DNA of 37,643 nt from Comamonadaceae bacterium (GTDB lineage Bacteria; Pseudomonadota; Gammaproteobacteria; Burkholderiales; Burkholderiaceae_C), in NCBI GenBank assembly GCA_947448885.1, contig CANFPJ010000012.1, positions 1-37,643 of the forward strand, in the 5' to 3' direction. Below, in pieces: positions 1-8,050 of the stretch (its first letter is position 1; the number at the start of each line of letters is the position of its first letter). The position numbers and the translations under genes were made by a program. Under the pieces are notes generated by a model. It was not told where the DNA came from. It searched no databases and saw only the letters and a program-made list of their open reading frames with translations.

Positions 1-434
1 CCCAGCATGGCGCGGCGGATGCCCCACACCGTGCCCAGCAATCCGACAAAAGGGGCGCTGGCCGCCACGCTGGCCAAAAAGGTGTGGCCGTGGTGCAAGC
101 GCGCACTGGCCTGATGCAAGGCGTCGCGCAAGGCGCGCTCGGTCTGCGCGGTCACCGATGTGTGGGCCGCCAAGGTGCCCGCCAGGGGGGCTTGCGACGC
201 TTCGGCCAAGTGGCCGAGCAAGCCTTCTTTTTCGGTGTCGTTCAAGACCTGCAATGCCTGCTGCCAGCCGGGGGCTTGCCAAAACAAGGCCTTGGACAGG
301 CCCAAGTCGTGCTGGACGCGGCGCAGGCGCCTGGCTTGCTGGAGCAACACCGCCCAGCTGCTGATGGACGCCGCGAGCAGTAAACCCAACACCGCGCCTG
401 AAACGGCGTCCACAGGGGCCCAGCCAGGCAGCAC
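1..434 (-). CDS. MotA/TolQ/ExbB-type proton channel protein (partial, 3' end outside window)
   Basis: Inner-membrane subunit of the family that uses the proton gradient to energise outer-membrane processes. My reading of the minus strand from a GTG at 434 gives about 144 residues running off the left edge. An N-terminal hydrophobic segment (GAVLGLLLAASISSW) is followed by a cytoplasmic helix and then a second membrane segment, FLASVAASAPFVGLLGTVWG. The A-P-F-[IV]-G-L-L-G-T-V-W-G motif is the family hallmark and lies at the edge. The start is 8 bases after the dapB stop with no strong ribosome binding site, so it is probably coupled to dapB. An ExbD/TolR-type partner would be expected beyond the edge. 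Family assignment is firm. Which member (ExbB, TolQ or MotA-like) is open. Confidence 0.8.
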   Translation of the reverse strand, partial: MLPGWAPVDAVSGAVLGLLLAASISSWAVLLQQARRLRRVQHDLGLSKALFWQAPGWQQALQVLNDTEKEGLLGHLAEASQAPLAGTLAAHTSVTAQTERALRDALHQASARLHHGHTFLASVAASAPFVGLLGTVWGIRRAML

Positions 435-442
435 AGTGGCCT

Positions 443-1261
443 CTAGCGCAGGTTCAGCACATCGAACATGTCGTACAGACCATGGCGCTGGGCGGCCAAG
501 AACCAGGCCGCGCGCATGCTGCCTTGGGCATAGGTGGCGCGGCTGGAGGATTTGTGGGTGATCTCGATGCGCTCGCCGGTACCGGCAAACAACACCGTGT
601 GGTCGCCCACGATGTCGCCACCGCGAATGGTGGCAAAACCAATGCTGGAAGGGTCGCGCTCGCCGGTGTGGCCCTCGCGGGCATACACCGCGCAGTCTTT
701 CAGGTCGCGCCCCAGGGCTTGGGCCACCACTTCGCCCATTTTGAGCGCCGTGCCCGACGGGGCATCGACCTTGTGGCGGTGGTGGGCCTCGATGATTTCA
801 ATGTCGTAACCGGTGGCCATGGCCTGGGCTGCCATGGCCAGCAACTTAAGGGTGACGTTCACGCCCACGCTCATGTTGGGCGCCATGACCACCGCCATGC
901 GCTGGGCGGCTTGGGCGATCAACTCTTTTTGTGCTTCGCTGAAACCGGTGGTGCCAATGACCATGTTCACCCCCATGTCGGCGCAGGCCTGGGCATGAAC
1001 CATGGTGCCTTCGGGGCGGGTGAAGTCGATCAGCACCTGGGCCTGGGCCAGGCCTTGGCGCACATCGGCGGTGATGGTGACGCCACTGCTGTGCCCCAAA
1101 AAAGCCGTGGCGTCGCTGCCGATGGCCGGGCTGCTGGCGACATCCAAAGCGCCCACCAGTTGGGCGTGGGGGTCGTTGTTCACCGCTTCGATCAGCATGT
1201 GGCCCATGCGGCCGCTGGCACCAGCGACGGCGATGCGCAAAGGGGATTGGGGGGTGGTCAT
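443..1261 (-). CDS. dapB: 4-hydroxy-tetrahydrodipicolinate reductase
   Basis: Cytoplasmic NAD(P)H-dependent enzyme of the diaminopimelate/lysine pathway, supplying peptidoglycan and lysine. The 272-residue product has the N-terminal nucleotide-binding motif GASGRMG and the signature [15 protein letters not shown], which carries the catalytic His and Lys and the substrate-binding residues. Length matches the family. I chose ATG 1261, which places the Rossmann strand right after a short leader. A TTG at 1285 overlapping the bamE stop (TTGA) would add eight residues and is the alternative. It lies downstream of bamE in the same direction and upstream of the proton-channel gene, suggesting one transcript. 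Confidence 0.95.
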   Translation of the reverse strand: MTTPQSPLRIAVAGASGRMGHMLIEAVNNDPHAQLVGALDVASSPAIGSDATAFLGHSSGVTITADVRQGLAQAQVLIDFTRPEGTMVHAQACADMGVNMVIGTTGFSEAQKELIAQAAQRMAVVMAPNMSVGVNVTLKLLAMAAQAMATGYDIEIIEAHHRHKVDAPSGTALKMGEVVAQALGRDLKDCAVYAREGHTGERDPSSIGFATIRGGDIVGDHTVLFAGTGERIEITHKSSSRATYAQGSMRAAWFLAAQRHGLYDMFDVLNLR

Positions 1262-1281
1262 GGCGGTCCAAGCAGCCCAGC

Positions 1282-1851
1282 TCAACGCTGGACGGGCTCC
1301 AAGGGCGGATAGCTCATGCTCACCGGCGCTTCGTTGGGGGCCGGTGCGACGGGGCCTTTGGGCTTGAACTTGCTCAGCTCGGCCTCGCTGGCTTCGAGCT
1401 TGGGCACCTTGATGTCGATGCGGCGGTTGTCGATGCGGGCGGCAAACTCGGCCTCGGTGGGCAATTCGTCGGCCTCAAAACGCACCATGGCGTCGCCTTC
1501 GAAAAACACGCTGATTTTGCGCTGTTGCGGCTCGGCCCCTTGGCGGCGCAGGGTGAAGGCATAGTCCCAGCGGTTGGCGTGGAACACGCTGGCCACCAAA
1601 GGCGTGCCCAAAATATCGCGCACTTGACGGCGCGACATGCCCTTTTGCAGCAATTGCACCTGCTCTTTGGCCACGAAATTGCCTTGCACCACATCGAAGC
1701 GATAGGGCGAGAGCGCGGTGATGGTTCGGCTGGCCGTGCGGCTGGCGGTTTCGCAACCCGACAACACCACACACAGGGCCGCACACAAGCCCAGGACCCA
1801 GGGCGCGTTGCGCTGGGGCGCTGAATGGGGGGTGGGTGCAGACGCTATCAT
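1282..1851 (-). CDS. bamE: Outer membrane assembly lipoprotein BamE (SmpA/OmlA)
   Basis: Small periplasmic lipoprotein of the BAM complex, which inserts beta-barrel proteins into the outer membrane. The 189-residue product has a hydrophobic signal ending in the lipobox LSGC, with Cys33 as the lipidation site. A BamE fold follows: the VVQGNFV strand, a [18 protein letters not shown] helix region and the HANRWDYAF strand. The C-terminal tail after about residue 140 is Pro/Lys/Glu-rich and longer than in E. coli. The gene is divergent from fur with about 59 bases between starts, an arrangement common in betaproteobacteria. Confidence 0.93.
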   Translation of the reverse strand: MIASAPTPHSAPQRNAPWVLGLCAALCVVLSGCETASRTASRTITALSPYRFDVVQGNFVAKEQVQLLQKGMSRRQVRDILGTPLVASVFHANRWDYAFTLRRQGAEPQQRKISVFFEGDAMVRFEADELPTEAEFAARIDNRRIDIKVPKLEASEAELSKFKPKGPVAPAPNEAPVSMSYPPLEPVQR

Positions 1852-1910
1852 GCATCGATTCTAGCGTCTGGACCTGCCTGCACAAGCGCAGGCCACACTG
1901 CAAAACCGCC

Positions 1911-2345
1911 ATGGCCCACATTGACGATCTCAAAAGCACAGGCCTCAAAGCCACTTCGCCACGATTGAAGATCTTGGCGTATTTCCACGCGGGCAGCCAG
2001 CGCCACATGTCGGCCGAAGATGTGTACCGCTTGGTGGTGCAAGAGCGCGCCGACATTGGCCTGGCCACCATCTACCGGGTGCTGACCCAGTTTGAGCAAG
2101 CGGGCTTGCTGCGGCGCAGCCAATTTGAGTCGGGCAAAGCGGTGTTTGAACTCAACGAGGGTGATCACCACGATCACTTGGTGTGCCTGGACTGTGGCCG
2201 CGTCGAAGAGTTTTTTGACGCCCAAATCGAATCCCTGCAAAACGATGTGGCCGCGTCCAAGGGTTTTCGCATCGCCGACCACGCCCTGAGCCTGTATGCC
2301 CACTGCACCCGCCAACCCTGCCCGCACCGAAGCGCGGCTGGGTGA
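1911..2345 (+). CDS. fur: Ferric uptake regulator Fur
   Basis: Iron-responsive dimeric repressor of iron-uptake genes. The 144-residue product has an N-terminal winged helix ([12 protein letters not shown], then the recognition region [19 protein letters not shown]). A dimerisation and metal domain follows, with HHDH at residues 86-89, the zinc pair Cys92/Cys95 and a second pair Cys132/Cys137. The open frame extends upstream to 1836, but ATG 1911 gives the conventional Fur N-terminus. The short intergenic region to bamE must hold both promoters. The gene is convergent with hprK, with only three bases between the stops. Confidence 0.95.
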   Translation: MAHIDDLKSTGLKATSPRLKILAYFHAGSQRHMSAEDVYRLVVQERADIGLATIYRVLTQFEQAGLLRRSQFESGKAVFELNEGDHHDHLVCLDCGRVEEFFDAQIESLQNDVAASKGFRIADHALSLYAHCTRQPCPHRSAAG

Positions 2346-2348
2346 ACC

Positions 2349-3293
2349 TCAGGCCTGCATGGCCTTGCGTTGGCGCTCGGCGAATTCTTCGTAGGTGTTG
2401 ATGCCGCGCAACTGCAAAATCGTGTTGCGCACCGCGGCTTCCACCAACACGGCGATGTTGCGCCCCGCCACCACTTGGATGACCACTTTGCGCACTGGCA
2501 CCCCCAAAATATCTTGGGTCAAGGGTTCGTGGGGCAACCGGTCGTAATCGCGCTCCAAGGTTTCGCGCCGCACCAGGTGCACGATGAGTTTGAGGCGCAT
2601 CTTGCGCCGCACCGCCGTCTCGCCAAAAATGGCGCGGATGTCGAGCAAACCAATGCCGCGCACCTCGAGCAGGTTTTGCAGCAAGTCGGGGCAACGCCCC
2701 TCCAAGGTGGTTTGGTTGATGCGGTAAATGTCCACCGCGTCATCGGCCACCAAGCCGTTGCCGCGTGAGATCAACTCCAAGCCCAACTCGCTTTTGCCCA
2801 GGCCCGACTCCCCGGTGATCATCACCCCCAGGCCCAAAATGTCCATGAACACGCCGTGCATCGAAGCCCGGTCGGCAAAGTGCTTGGACAAGTAAGCACG
2901 CAAGATGTCGATCACAAAGGCCGACGACTCGCGGGTGGCAAACATTGGGATTTGGGCGCGCTCGCACATCGACACCAAGGCCTCGGGCGCGGTTTGGCCG
3001 TCGGCCAAGATCAGCACCGGTGGCTCCAAAGTGACGATGCGCGCCACCCGGCGTGCACAGTCCTCGGGGCTGGAGTTGCTCAGATAGCTGACCTCGCGCT
3101 GGCCCAGCAACTGGATGCGATACGGGTGGATGTAATTCAGGTATCCGACCAAATCGGCACCCGAGCTGGCCGCACGCACCGCGACCTCGTCAAAACGCCG
3201 CTCGGACGCGCCCGTGCCTGCCACCCATTGCCACGAGAGCTTTTCTCGAAAAGCCTCAAACAACACATCGGCACTGACAACCGTGGGCCTCAT
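2349..3293 (-). CDS. hprK: HPr kinase/phosphorylase
   Basis: Bifunctional enzyme that phosphorylates and dephosphorylates the phosphocarrier HPr on serine, linking carbon status to the PTS. The 314-residue product has the N-terminal domain with the [18 protein letters not shown] segment. The C-terminal kinase domain follows with Walker [10 protein letters not shown] at about residues 161-169 and the HprK-specific region around [16 protein letters not shown] chose ATG 3293. A GTG at 3302 would add three residues. The gene follows ptsN and hpf on the same strand, the usual proteobacterial nitrogen-PTS setting, where this system is regulatory rather than for sugar import. No HPr or EI gene is in the window. 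Confidence 0.95.
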   Translation of the reverse strand: MRPTVVSADVLFEAFREKLSWQWVAGTGASERRFDEVAVRAASSGADLVGYLNYIHPYRIQLLGQREVSYLSNSSPEDCARRVARIVTLEPPVLILADGQTAPEALVSMCERAQIPMFATRESSAFVIDILRAYLSKHFADRASMHGVFMDILGLGVMITGESGLGKSELGLELISRGNGLVADDAVDIYRINQTTLEGRCPDLLQNLLEVRGIGLLDIRAIFGETAVRRKMRLKLIVHLVRRETLERDYDRLPHEPLTQDILGVPVRKVVIQVVAGRNIAVLVEAAVRNTILQLRGINTYEEFAERQRKAMQA

Positions 3294-3353
3294 GGGGGGC
3301 ACCCACTGGGGAGGCTGCGTTGTGGGTACTTCATGGCGGAGAAGGGGGGCGGC

Positions 3354-3821
3354 TCAAGCCGCCAGGGTCGACTTCCAGGTCGACAAGATCTGATGCAACT
3401 CGTGCGCATCTTGGCTCGATTTGATGCGCTCACGCACCCGGCTGTCGCTGAGCAACTCGGCGATTTCGGACAAGATTTCCAGGTGCTTTTGGGTCGAGGC
3501 CTCGGGCACCAATAAAAAAATCAGCAACGAGACGGGCTGCTCATCGGGTGCATCAAAACCAATCGGGGCGGCCAGTTGAAACACCGCCGCCATGGGTGTT
3601 TTCAAACCCTTGATGCGACCGTGGGGGATGGCCACGCCATAACCCAAACCCGTCGAACCCAAGCGCTCGCGGGCAAACAAACTGTCGGCCACCAAGGCGC
3701 GGTTCATGCCGTGGCGATCTTCAAACAACAGGCCCGCTTCTTCAAATGCGCGCTTCTTGCTGGTCACGTCCACGCAAACCAAGACCTGCTCGGGTGGGAG
3801 GATGGCGGAGAGTCGGTTCAT
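3354..3821 (-). CDS. ptsN: PTS IIA-like nitrogen regulatory protein PtsN
   Basis: EIIA(Ntr)-type phosphoacceptor, the terminal protein of the nitrogen-related PTS, which acts by protein-protein contacts on K+ and stress functions in other species. The 155-residue product carries the phosphorylated histidine in GYGVAIPHGRIKG (His67) and the family helix KHLEILSEIAELLSD near the C-terminus. The reading frame runs upstream to 3854, but ATG 3821 (MNRLSAILPPEQVLV) gives the normal N-terminus. It lies between hpf and hprK in the same direction, with gaps of 237 and 60 bases. The 237-base gap to hpf is longer than usual, so a separate promoter is possible. Confidence 0.93.
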   Translation of the reverse strand: MNRLSAILPPEQVLVCVDVTSKKRAFEEAGLLFEDRHGMNRALVADSLFARERLGSTGLGYGVAIPHGRIKGLKTPMAAVFQLAAPIGFDAPDEQPVSLLIFLLVPEASTQKHLEILSEIAELLSDSRVRERIKSSQDAHELHQILSTWKSTLAA

Positions 3822-4058
3822 GAAGGTGTCACAAAAGAGTGACAGATTATGCACCCGTCAAGAGCATAAACCCAAGGACTTTGTGACACCTGCGTCTGCA
3901 CAAAACCACAGCCAAAAGCTGTTTTGTCCAATACAAAAAGCTTGGAGGCGAACGGGACCTATCAGCTGGCCCAATTGCGCAGCTGGGGTGGATCAGGCCG
4001 GTCGGTTCAGCCGAGGCGATGGGTCGAGGCCAGTGGTTCGCCACTGGCCCATGACGCC

Positions 4059-4394
4059 TCAAGCCGCCAAAACACGTTTGGCGGTGGTGTGCTGATGGTC
4101 TTGCAATTTGTCCTTGTGGCGCACCACTTGGCGATCGAGTTTGTCCACCAAGTCGTCAACCGCGGCATACAGGTCGGCGTGTGCACTCTCGGCGAACATG
4201 TCGTTGCCCTTGACATGAATGTTGCACTCGGCGCGTTGGCGGCCTTGTTTTTCCTTTTGCTTCTCCACGGTCAACAAGACTTTGACATCCACCACCTGAT
4301 CAAAGTGTCGGGTGATGCGGTCAAGCTTGTGGGTCACATAACTGCGCAGGGCGGGGGTCACTTCCAAATGGTGACCACTGATCGTCAAGTTCAT
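4059..4394 (-). CDS. hpf: Ribosome hibernation promoting factor HPF (short form)
   Basis: Binds the 30S decoding region and helps keep ribosomes idle in stationary phase. The 111-residue product begins [20 protein letters not shown] and contains the typical [19 protein letters not shown] and [34 protein letters not shown] blocks. Length fits the short HPF class without the dimerisation tail. A strong ribosome binding site (AGGAGG) lies a few bases upstream of the ATG. In many proteobacteria rpoN is directly upstream of hpf. Here the upstream neighbour is a divergent corA and a 393-base non-coding region with a long inverted repeat right before the ribosome binding site. Confidence 0.93.
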   Translation of the reverse strand: MNLTISGHHLEVTPALRSYVTHKLDRITRHFDQVVDVKVLLTVEKQKEKQGRQRAECNIHVKGNDMFAESAHADLYAAVDDLVDKLDRQVVRHKDKLQDHQHTTAKRVLAA

Positions 4395-4413
4395 GGAGCC
4401 TCCTGGTATTACA

Positions 4414-4471
4414 AGTGGGGTGTCTGCGCACCTCGGTCCAAGTCACCCTGGGCGTCGCAGACAACCCCACT
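4414..4471. repeat. Long imperfect inverted repeat in the hpf 5' leader
   Basis: Arms 4414-4428 and 4456-4471 are complementary over 15 base pairs with a single bulged base (AGTGGGGTGTCTGCG against CGCAGACAACCCCACT). The loop is 27 bases. In an hpf transcript this would form a stable hairpin ending about nine bases before the AGGAGG ribosome binding site. I see no run of T after it on either strand, so it is not a classic intrinsic terminator. Between it and the corA leader (4472-4612) I see no gene. The only notable thing is a TATAAA-like element on the minus strand at 4523-4528, which could be an hpf -10. Confidence 0.6.
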
Positions 4472-4612
4472 ATGCACCCTCAGACCGCTTTTGGCAATCA
4501 CCTGGGCCCTCAAAAACCCCCATTTATATGGGCCCAATCTCCAAGCCTTGCGGCGCGACAAAATGCAAGGGAAACGGGCCGCAGCCAAGGCAAAAAAATC
4601 ACACTTCGATGC

Positions 4613-4737
4613 CATAATCGAAAGCTGTACAAAAACGGAGCGAACTCCTTGGAAACCTACCCCAGTTGGTAGCTTTCGGATTTCTTCGCGCAACGGGCTG
4701 GCCTGCACAGGCCAGCGTTGCCAGAGGTTCGAAAGCT
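4613..4737 (+). promoter_or_regulatory. Putative promoter and structured leader of corA
   Basis: CATAAT at 4613-4618 resembles a -10 element, with only an A-rich stretch at the -35 position. The downstream leader holds CGAAAGCT at 4619-4626 and again at 4730-4737. The complementary AGCTTTCG lies between them at 4671-4678, so the middle element could pair with either outer copy. Three local hairpins are also visible: GGAG/CTCC (4637-4648), CTACC/GGTAG (4657-4672) and GCTGGCCTG/CAGGCCAGC (4697-4716). The CTACC/GGTAG hairpin overlaps the middle element. This resembles a switching leader, but I recognise no named RNA family. Confidence 0.4.
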
Positions 4738-4787
4738 GCCATTCCCTCAATGCCTTCGAAACCTGGTGACTGACGCCACCCCTTGCC

Positions 4788-5774
4788 ATGCTCAACATCT
4801 TTACCCTTGCCAACGGGCGCTTGTTTCAAGAAGAAATCGAATCCTTGGAAGAGTTGTCGCGGTTTCAACCCATCTGGGTTGACCTCGAATCCCCCACCCT
4901 GGAAGAAAAGCGCTGGATCAACCAGCACTTTGGCCTGCTCATCCCCGAAGACGCGATGGACGAGGACATCGAAGAGTCGGCGCGCTTCTACGAAGAAGAC
5001 AACGGCGAGCTGCACATCCGCAGTGACTTTTTGATCGCTGACGAGGACGAACCGCGCACGGTGCGGGTGGCCTTCATCTTGAACCAACAAAACGAGTCGC
5101 TCAAAAGCCGGGGCGTGCTGTTTTCCATCCACGACGAAGACGTGCCCGTGTTTCGCTTGTTGCGCATGCGCGCGCGCCGGGCGCCGGGCTTGATCGAAGA
5201 CGACAAGGACGTGCTGCTCAAACTCTTCGATGCCGATGCCGAGTACTCCGCCGACACGCTCGAGGGCATTTACGATGAGCTGGAAAAAGCCGGCAAGCTG
5301 GTGCTCTCGGCCGACGTGACCGACGCCTTGGCCGGTGAAGTGCTGGGCGCCATTGCGCGCCAAGAGGACTTGAACGGGCGCATTCGGCGCAACGTGATGG
5401 ACACCCGCCGCGCCGTGAGTTTCATGATGCGCGCCAAAATGCTCAATGCCGAACAGTTTGAAGAGGCGCGGCAAATTTTGCGCGACATCGAGTCGCTTGA
5501 CAGCCACACCGCCTTTTTGTTCGACAAGATCAACTTCTTGATGGACGCCACCGTGGGTTTCATCAACATCAACCAAAACAAGATCATCAAAATCTTCTCG
5601 GTGGCCAGTGTGGCCTTGTTGCCACCGACCTTGATCGCCAGCATTTACGGCATGAACTTTGAGTTCATGCCCGAACTCAGACTGGCATGGGGCTACCCCT
5701 ATGCCTTGGTCTTGATGTTGGCCAGTGCCATCGTGCCCATGTGGTATTTCCGCAAGCGCGGGTGGTTGCAGTAA
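4788..5774 (+). CDS. corA: CorA-family divalent cation (Mg2+/Co2+) transporter
   Basis: Pentameric inner-membrane channel for Mg2+. The 328-residue product has a large acidic N-terminal cytoplasmic domain (PEDAMDEDIEESARFYEEDNG), a long helix ending about residue 270, and two C-terminal membrane segments. The selectivity signature YGMNFEFMPE has GMN at residues 288-290, and the protein ends in a basic tail (FRKRGWLQ). Length is normal. The ATG is preceded by a leader of about 160 bases with possible alternative pairing. Mg2+ supply is relevant to the Mg-chelatase genes further on, but no direct link is shown. Confidence 0.93.
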   Translation: MLNIFTLANGRLFQEEIESLEELSRFQPIWVDLESPTLEEKRWINQHFGLLIPEDAMDEDIEESARFYEEDNGELHIRSDFLIADEDEPRTVRVAFILNQQNESLKSRGVLFSIHDEDVPVFRLLRMRARRAPGLIEDDKDVLLKLFDADAEYSADTLEGIYDELEKAGKLVLSADVTDALAGEVLGAIARQEDLNGRIRRNVMDTRRAVSFMMRAKMLNAEQFEEARQILRDIESLDSHTAFLFDKINFLMDATVGFININQNKIIKIFSVASVALLPPTLIASIYGMNFEFMPELRLAWGYPYALVLMLASAIVPMWYFRKRGWLQ

Positions 5775-5809
5775 CCGCCGACAGCCCCGCATCCACAGGG
5801 CCAGGTCAC

Positions 5810-5836
5810 AAATCCCCCAAAAAGATCGGGGGATTT
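5810..5836. terminator. Inverted repeat after corA, probable terminator
   Basis: A perfect 9-bp stem (AAATCCCCC at 5810-5818 and GGGGGATTT at 5828-5836) with a 9-base loop lies 36 bases after the corA stop. There is no strong T-run beyond the stem's own TTT, so termination efficiency is uncertain. Its position between corA and the terC leader supports the role. Confidence 0.6.
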
Positions 5837-5854
5837 CAATCCCGGGTTTAATTC

Positions 5855-6050
5855 GCCCACTCGATGGGGAGTAGCTCCGTTTTGCTGACAGCCAATCTGG
5901 TTGGCAGCGAAATCAACAAATCGTCAATACGAAGCTTTGCTTCCGGTTTGTTGGGCACATAACAGCACCACACAAGCTGAGCAAGACCTTCGATCCGTCA
6001 CCCATGGGGTGCGGCGAAGCGTGACACGGCCCCCGTCCGTTGCGTTTTTC
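5855..6050 (+). ncRNA. yybP-ykoY-like riboswitch (Mn2+-sensing) upstream of terC
   Basis: The 5' part contains GGGGAGTAGCT (5866-5876), the hallmark opening of the yybP-ykoY RNA. Stem-loops GCCAA/TTGGC (5891-5905) and GAAGC/GCTTC (5931-5943) follow, then the conserved-looking segments GGGCACATAACAGC (5953-5966) and GCAAGACCTTCGATC (5981-5995). The family is known to bind Mn2+ and to control mntP and TerC/Alx-type genes, which fits the gene immediately downstream. The expression platform probably lies in 5996-6094. It includes GTCAC/GTGAC complementarity (5996-6000 with 6021-6025) and a T-run at 6045-6049. Boundaries are approximate and no covariance model was run. Confidence 0.78.
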
Positions 6051-6094
6051 CGCGCCACCACGGGTTGTGATTGACCGTTCTTGTGGAGCGCTTT

Positions 6095-6814
6095 GTGGAA
6101 CTCTTTACTGCCCCGTGGTGGTCGGCTTTGCTGGCCATCATCTTGATCGACCTGGTCTTGGCCGGCGACAACGCCATCTTGATCGCGCTGGCCGCGCGCA
6201 ACCTCCCCCCCGCCTTGCAACGCAAAGCCATCTTCTGGGGCACCGTGGGTGCCATCGTGGTGCGCAGCCTCATGACCCTGGGGGTGGTTTGGCTGCTGCA
6301 AATCCCCGGCTTGATGCTGGTCGGCGGCCTGGGCCTGCTGTGGATCGCCTACCAATTGCTGAGCGAAAAAACCGACGACCACGCGGGCGCCTCTGGGCCC
6401 ACCCACTTTTGGGGTGCCATGAAAACCATTGTGGTGGCCGACGCCTTGATGGGCGTGGACAACGTGCTCGGCGTGGCCGGCGCGGCCCACGGCGCCATGG
6501 ACTTGGTGGTGCTGGGCTTGTTGATCAGCGTGCCCATCGTGGTGTTTGGCAGCGCCTTGGTGCTGCGCTTGGTCGAGCGCTGGCCGGTGATCATCCAGCT
6601 GGGGGCTGCCGTGTTGGCTTTCACCGCCGCCAAGATGGTCTTGGGCGAGCCGCTGTTGGCCGACCTGCTGGAGTCCATTCCCTTGCCCACTGGGTGGTTG
6701 CACGGCATCGTCAGCACCCTGACCATTGCGGTCGTCTTGTTGGCAGGCTGGTGGCGTGCCCGGCGCAACAGCATCAGCGACACCGATTCACCCACCCCTA
6801 GCGTTCAAACCTGA
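6095..6814 (+). CDS. TerC-family integral membrane protein (Alx-like, probable Mn2+ exporter)
   Basis: Polytopic inner-membrane protein of the TerC/Alx/YkoY family. Members preceded by a yybP-ykoY RNA are linked to Mn2+ export or homeostasis. I chose GTG 6095 because it gives the family-typical N-terminus (ELFTAPWWSALLAIILIDL) and has GGAG seven bases upstream. TTG 6071 is the alternative. The 239-residue product has about seven hydrophobic segments and the two family motifs: DLVLAGDNAILIALAARNLP near the N-terminus and the related VVADALMGVDNVLGVAGAA in the middle. The conserved acidic and Asn residues in both repeats are thought to bind the metal. It ends 11 bases before the next gene, so the two may be co-transcribed. 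Confidence 0.88.
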   Translation: MELFTAPWWSALLAIILIDLVLAGDNAILIALAARNLPPALQRKAIFWGTVGAIVVRSLMTLGVVWLLQIPGLMLVGGLGLLWIAYQLLSEKTDDHAGASGPTHFWGAMKTIVVADALMGVDNVLGVAGAAHGAMDLVVLGLLISVPIVVFGSALVLRLVERWPVIIQLGAAVLAFTAAKMVLGEPLLADLLESIPLPTGWLHGIVSTLTIAVVLLAGWWRARRNSISDTDSPTPSVQT

Positions 6815-6825
6815 AGGAGACTTGC

Positions 6826-7272
6826 ATGGAAACTTGGCTGGTATACATCGACGACAAAACACACGCTCAGCAACAGATCACGCCATTGCTGATCCATGGC
6901 GCGGCCATTCAATGGGTCCTCGTCGGCTGCCCACCGCGGCTGACCCGGCATGCCGGAAAATGGCTGACCCAAAAAGCCATCCAACGCTGGAGACGCCAAT
7001 GGACGCAAGACAACTTGCAGCCAATTCAAAACTTGCTGTGCCAACGCGGCGACAAAGTGACCATTCAAGTGGCCCATGGCCCCTTGGTGGAGATGACGCG
7101 CCTGATGCAACAAGAATGGGGCCCCCTTCGGGTGCTCGACGCGCGTCGCCCGCGCCTGGGCCAGGACCTGCCACCGGCCACGCCCAACCAAGAGCGCAGC
7201 CCGGCAAGCCCGTGGATGGTGCCGGGTTCGGTGGCCTGCATGGGCACCCTCATGACCCTCGCTGCCGACTGA
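6826..7272 (+). CDS. Conserved-looking hypothetical protein, 148 aa
   Basis: I do not recognise this protein. It has a clear ribosome binding site (AAGGAG) seven bases before the ATG and starts METWLVYIDDKTHAQQQITPLL. No signal peptide is present. The N-terminal half alternates beta-like and amphipathic segments (HGAAIQWVLVGCPPRL). A helix rich in Trp/Arg/Gln follows (residues about 50-65), then VTIQVAHGPLVEMTRLMQQEW, and a Pro/Ser-rich C-terminal tail. It sits 11 bases after terC and overlaps the likely start of the SUMF-fold gene, so an operon is likely. Nucleotide or stress binding is conceivable from the alternating pattern, but nothing supports it directly. Confidence 0.7.
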   Translation: METWLVYIDDKTHAQQQITPLLIHGAAIQWVLVGCPPRLTRHAGKWLTQKAIQRWRRQWTQDNLQPIQNLLCQRGDKVTIQVAHGPLVEMTRLMQQEWGPLRVLDARRPRLGQDLPPATPNQERSPASPWMVPGSVACMGTLMTLAAD

Positions 7273-8024
7273 GGCCACCACTGGCTGCGGCCAGTTTGTG
7301 GTTTGGCCTGCTTTGGGCGGCCCCGGGCTGGGCGGCCCCAGCCCCCATCGGTCACACGGTGCCAGTGGGTGATTTGCAATGGGACGTGCACGAGGTCACC
7401 ATCGCCCAGGTCAAGGCCCATGCCCTGGCCACGGGTTTTGTCAGCCAGGCCGAGCGGGCCGGTGGTGGCACGGTGTTTGAATCGGGCTGGACACCAAAGC
7501 CTGGTTGGACTTGGCGCACGCCTTTTGGCGTGCCCGCCCGTGACGATGAACCAGCCGTGCACCTGGACTTCGACGAAGCCCAAGCCATTTGTCGCCACAG
7601 CGGCAAGCGCTTGCCCACCGATGCCGAATGGACATCGGCGGCATATGTCGAACAACGGCCCGCGCCGCCCGGGGCTTGGGTGCGGGGCCAACGCCATCCC
7701 TACCCCTTGGGTGCCAGCGCCCAAGCCAGCCATTGCCTGGACGCCTGCGCCAACTTGAAAGGCGCCGCCCCCAGCGGCAGTTTGACCCGTGGCACAGGCC
7801 ATGTGCCCGTGATGACCACCCCGCCAGGCGTCAACGGCTTGTACGACATGGGCGGCAATGTGTGGGAATGGGTGGACGGCGGCTCGGGCAACGAACGCAT
7901 CACCCGCGGCGGATCATGGTGGTATGGCCCCGAGCGGCAAGTGGCCGACGATGTGGCCACCAAACCGCGCGACACCCGGGTGGTTTACATCGGCTTTCGC
8001 TGCGTCAAAACCAACCCGCCCTGA
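7212..8024 (+). CDS. Exported FGE/SUMF-fold (formylglycine-generating enzyme-like) protein
   Basis: Secreted or periplasmic protein with the sulfatase-modifying-factor fold. The hallmarks are the EVTIAQV region, CRHSGKRLPTDAEWTSAAYV, YDMGGNVWEWVDGG, ITRGGSWWYG and the terminal IGFRCV. A hydrophobic stretch PLAAASLWFGLLWAAPGWAAP ends in an Ala-X-Ala-like cleavage site. The start is uncertain. GTG 7212 is the nearest upstream standard start and overlaps the preceding gene by 61 bases. TTG 7290 would give a very short signal. True FGEs carry two redox cysteines four residues apart near the C-terminus, and I see only one Cys there, so formylglycine formation is unlikely. A binding, carbohydrate or metal-related role is possible but unknown. 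Confidence 0.75.
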   Translation: MDGAGFGGLHGHPHDPRCRLRPPLAAASLWFGLLWAAPGWAAPAPIGHTVPVGDLQWDVHEVTIAQVKAHALATGFVSQAERAGGGTVFESGWTPKPGWTWRTPFGVPARDDEPAVHLDFDEAQAICRHSGKRLPTDAEWTSAAYVEQRPAPPGAWVRGQRHPYPLGASAQASHCLDACANLKGAAPSGSLTRGTGHVPVMTTPPGVNGLYDMGGNVWEWVDGGSGNERITRGGSWWYGPERQVADDVATKPRDTRVVYIGFRCVKTNPP

Positions 8025-8050
8025 ACCAACCCCGGCTCAGAAACAACGCA

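Noticed and set aside
4472-4787. A tRNA or known small RNA in the hpf-corA gap
   Set aside because: Hairpins are present but no cloverleaf, CCA end or family signature could be found by eye.
7560-8024. Functional formylglycine-generating enzyme
   Set aside because: Only one cysteine is present in the C-terminal region where active FGEs have a pair, and no sulfatase gene is nearby.
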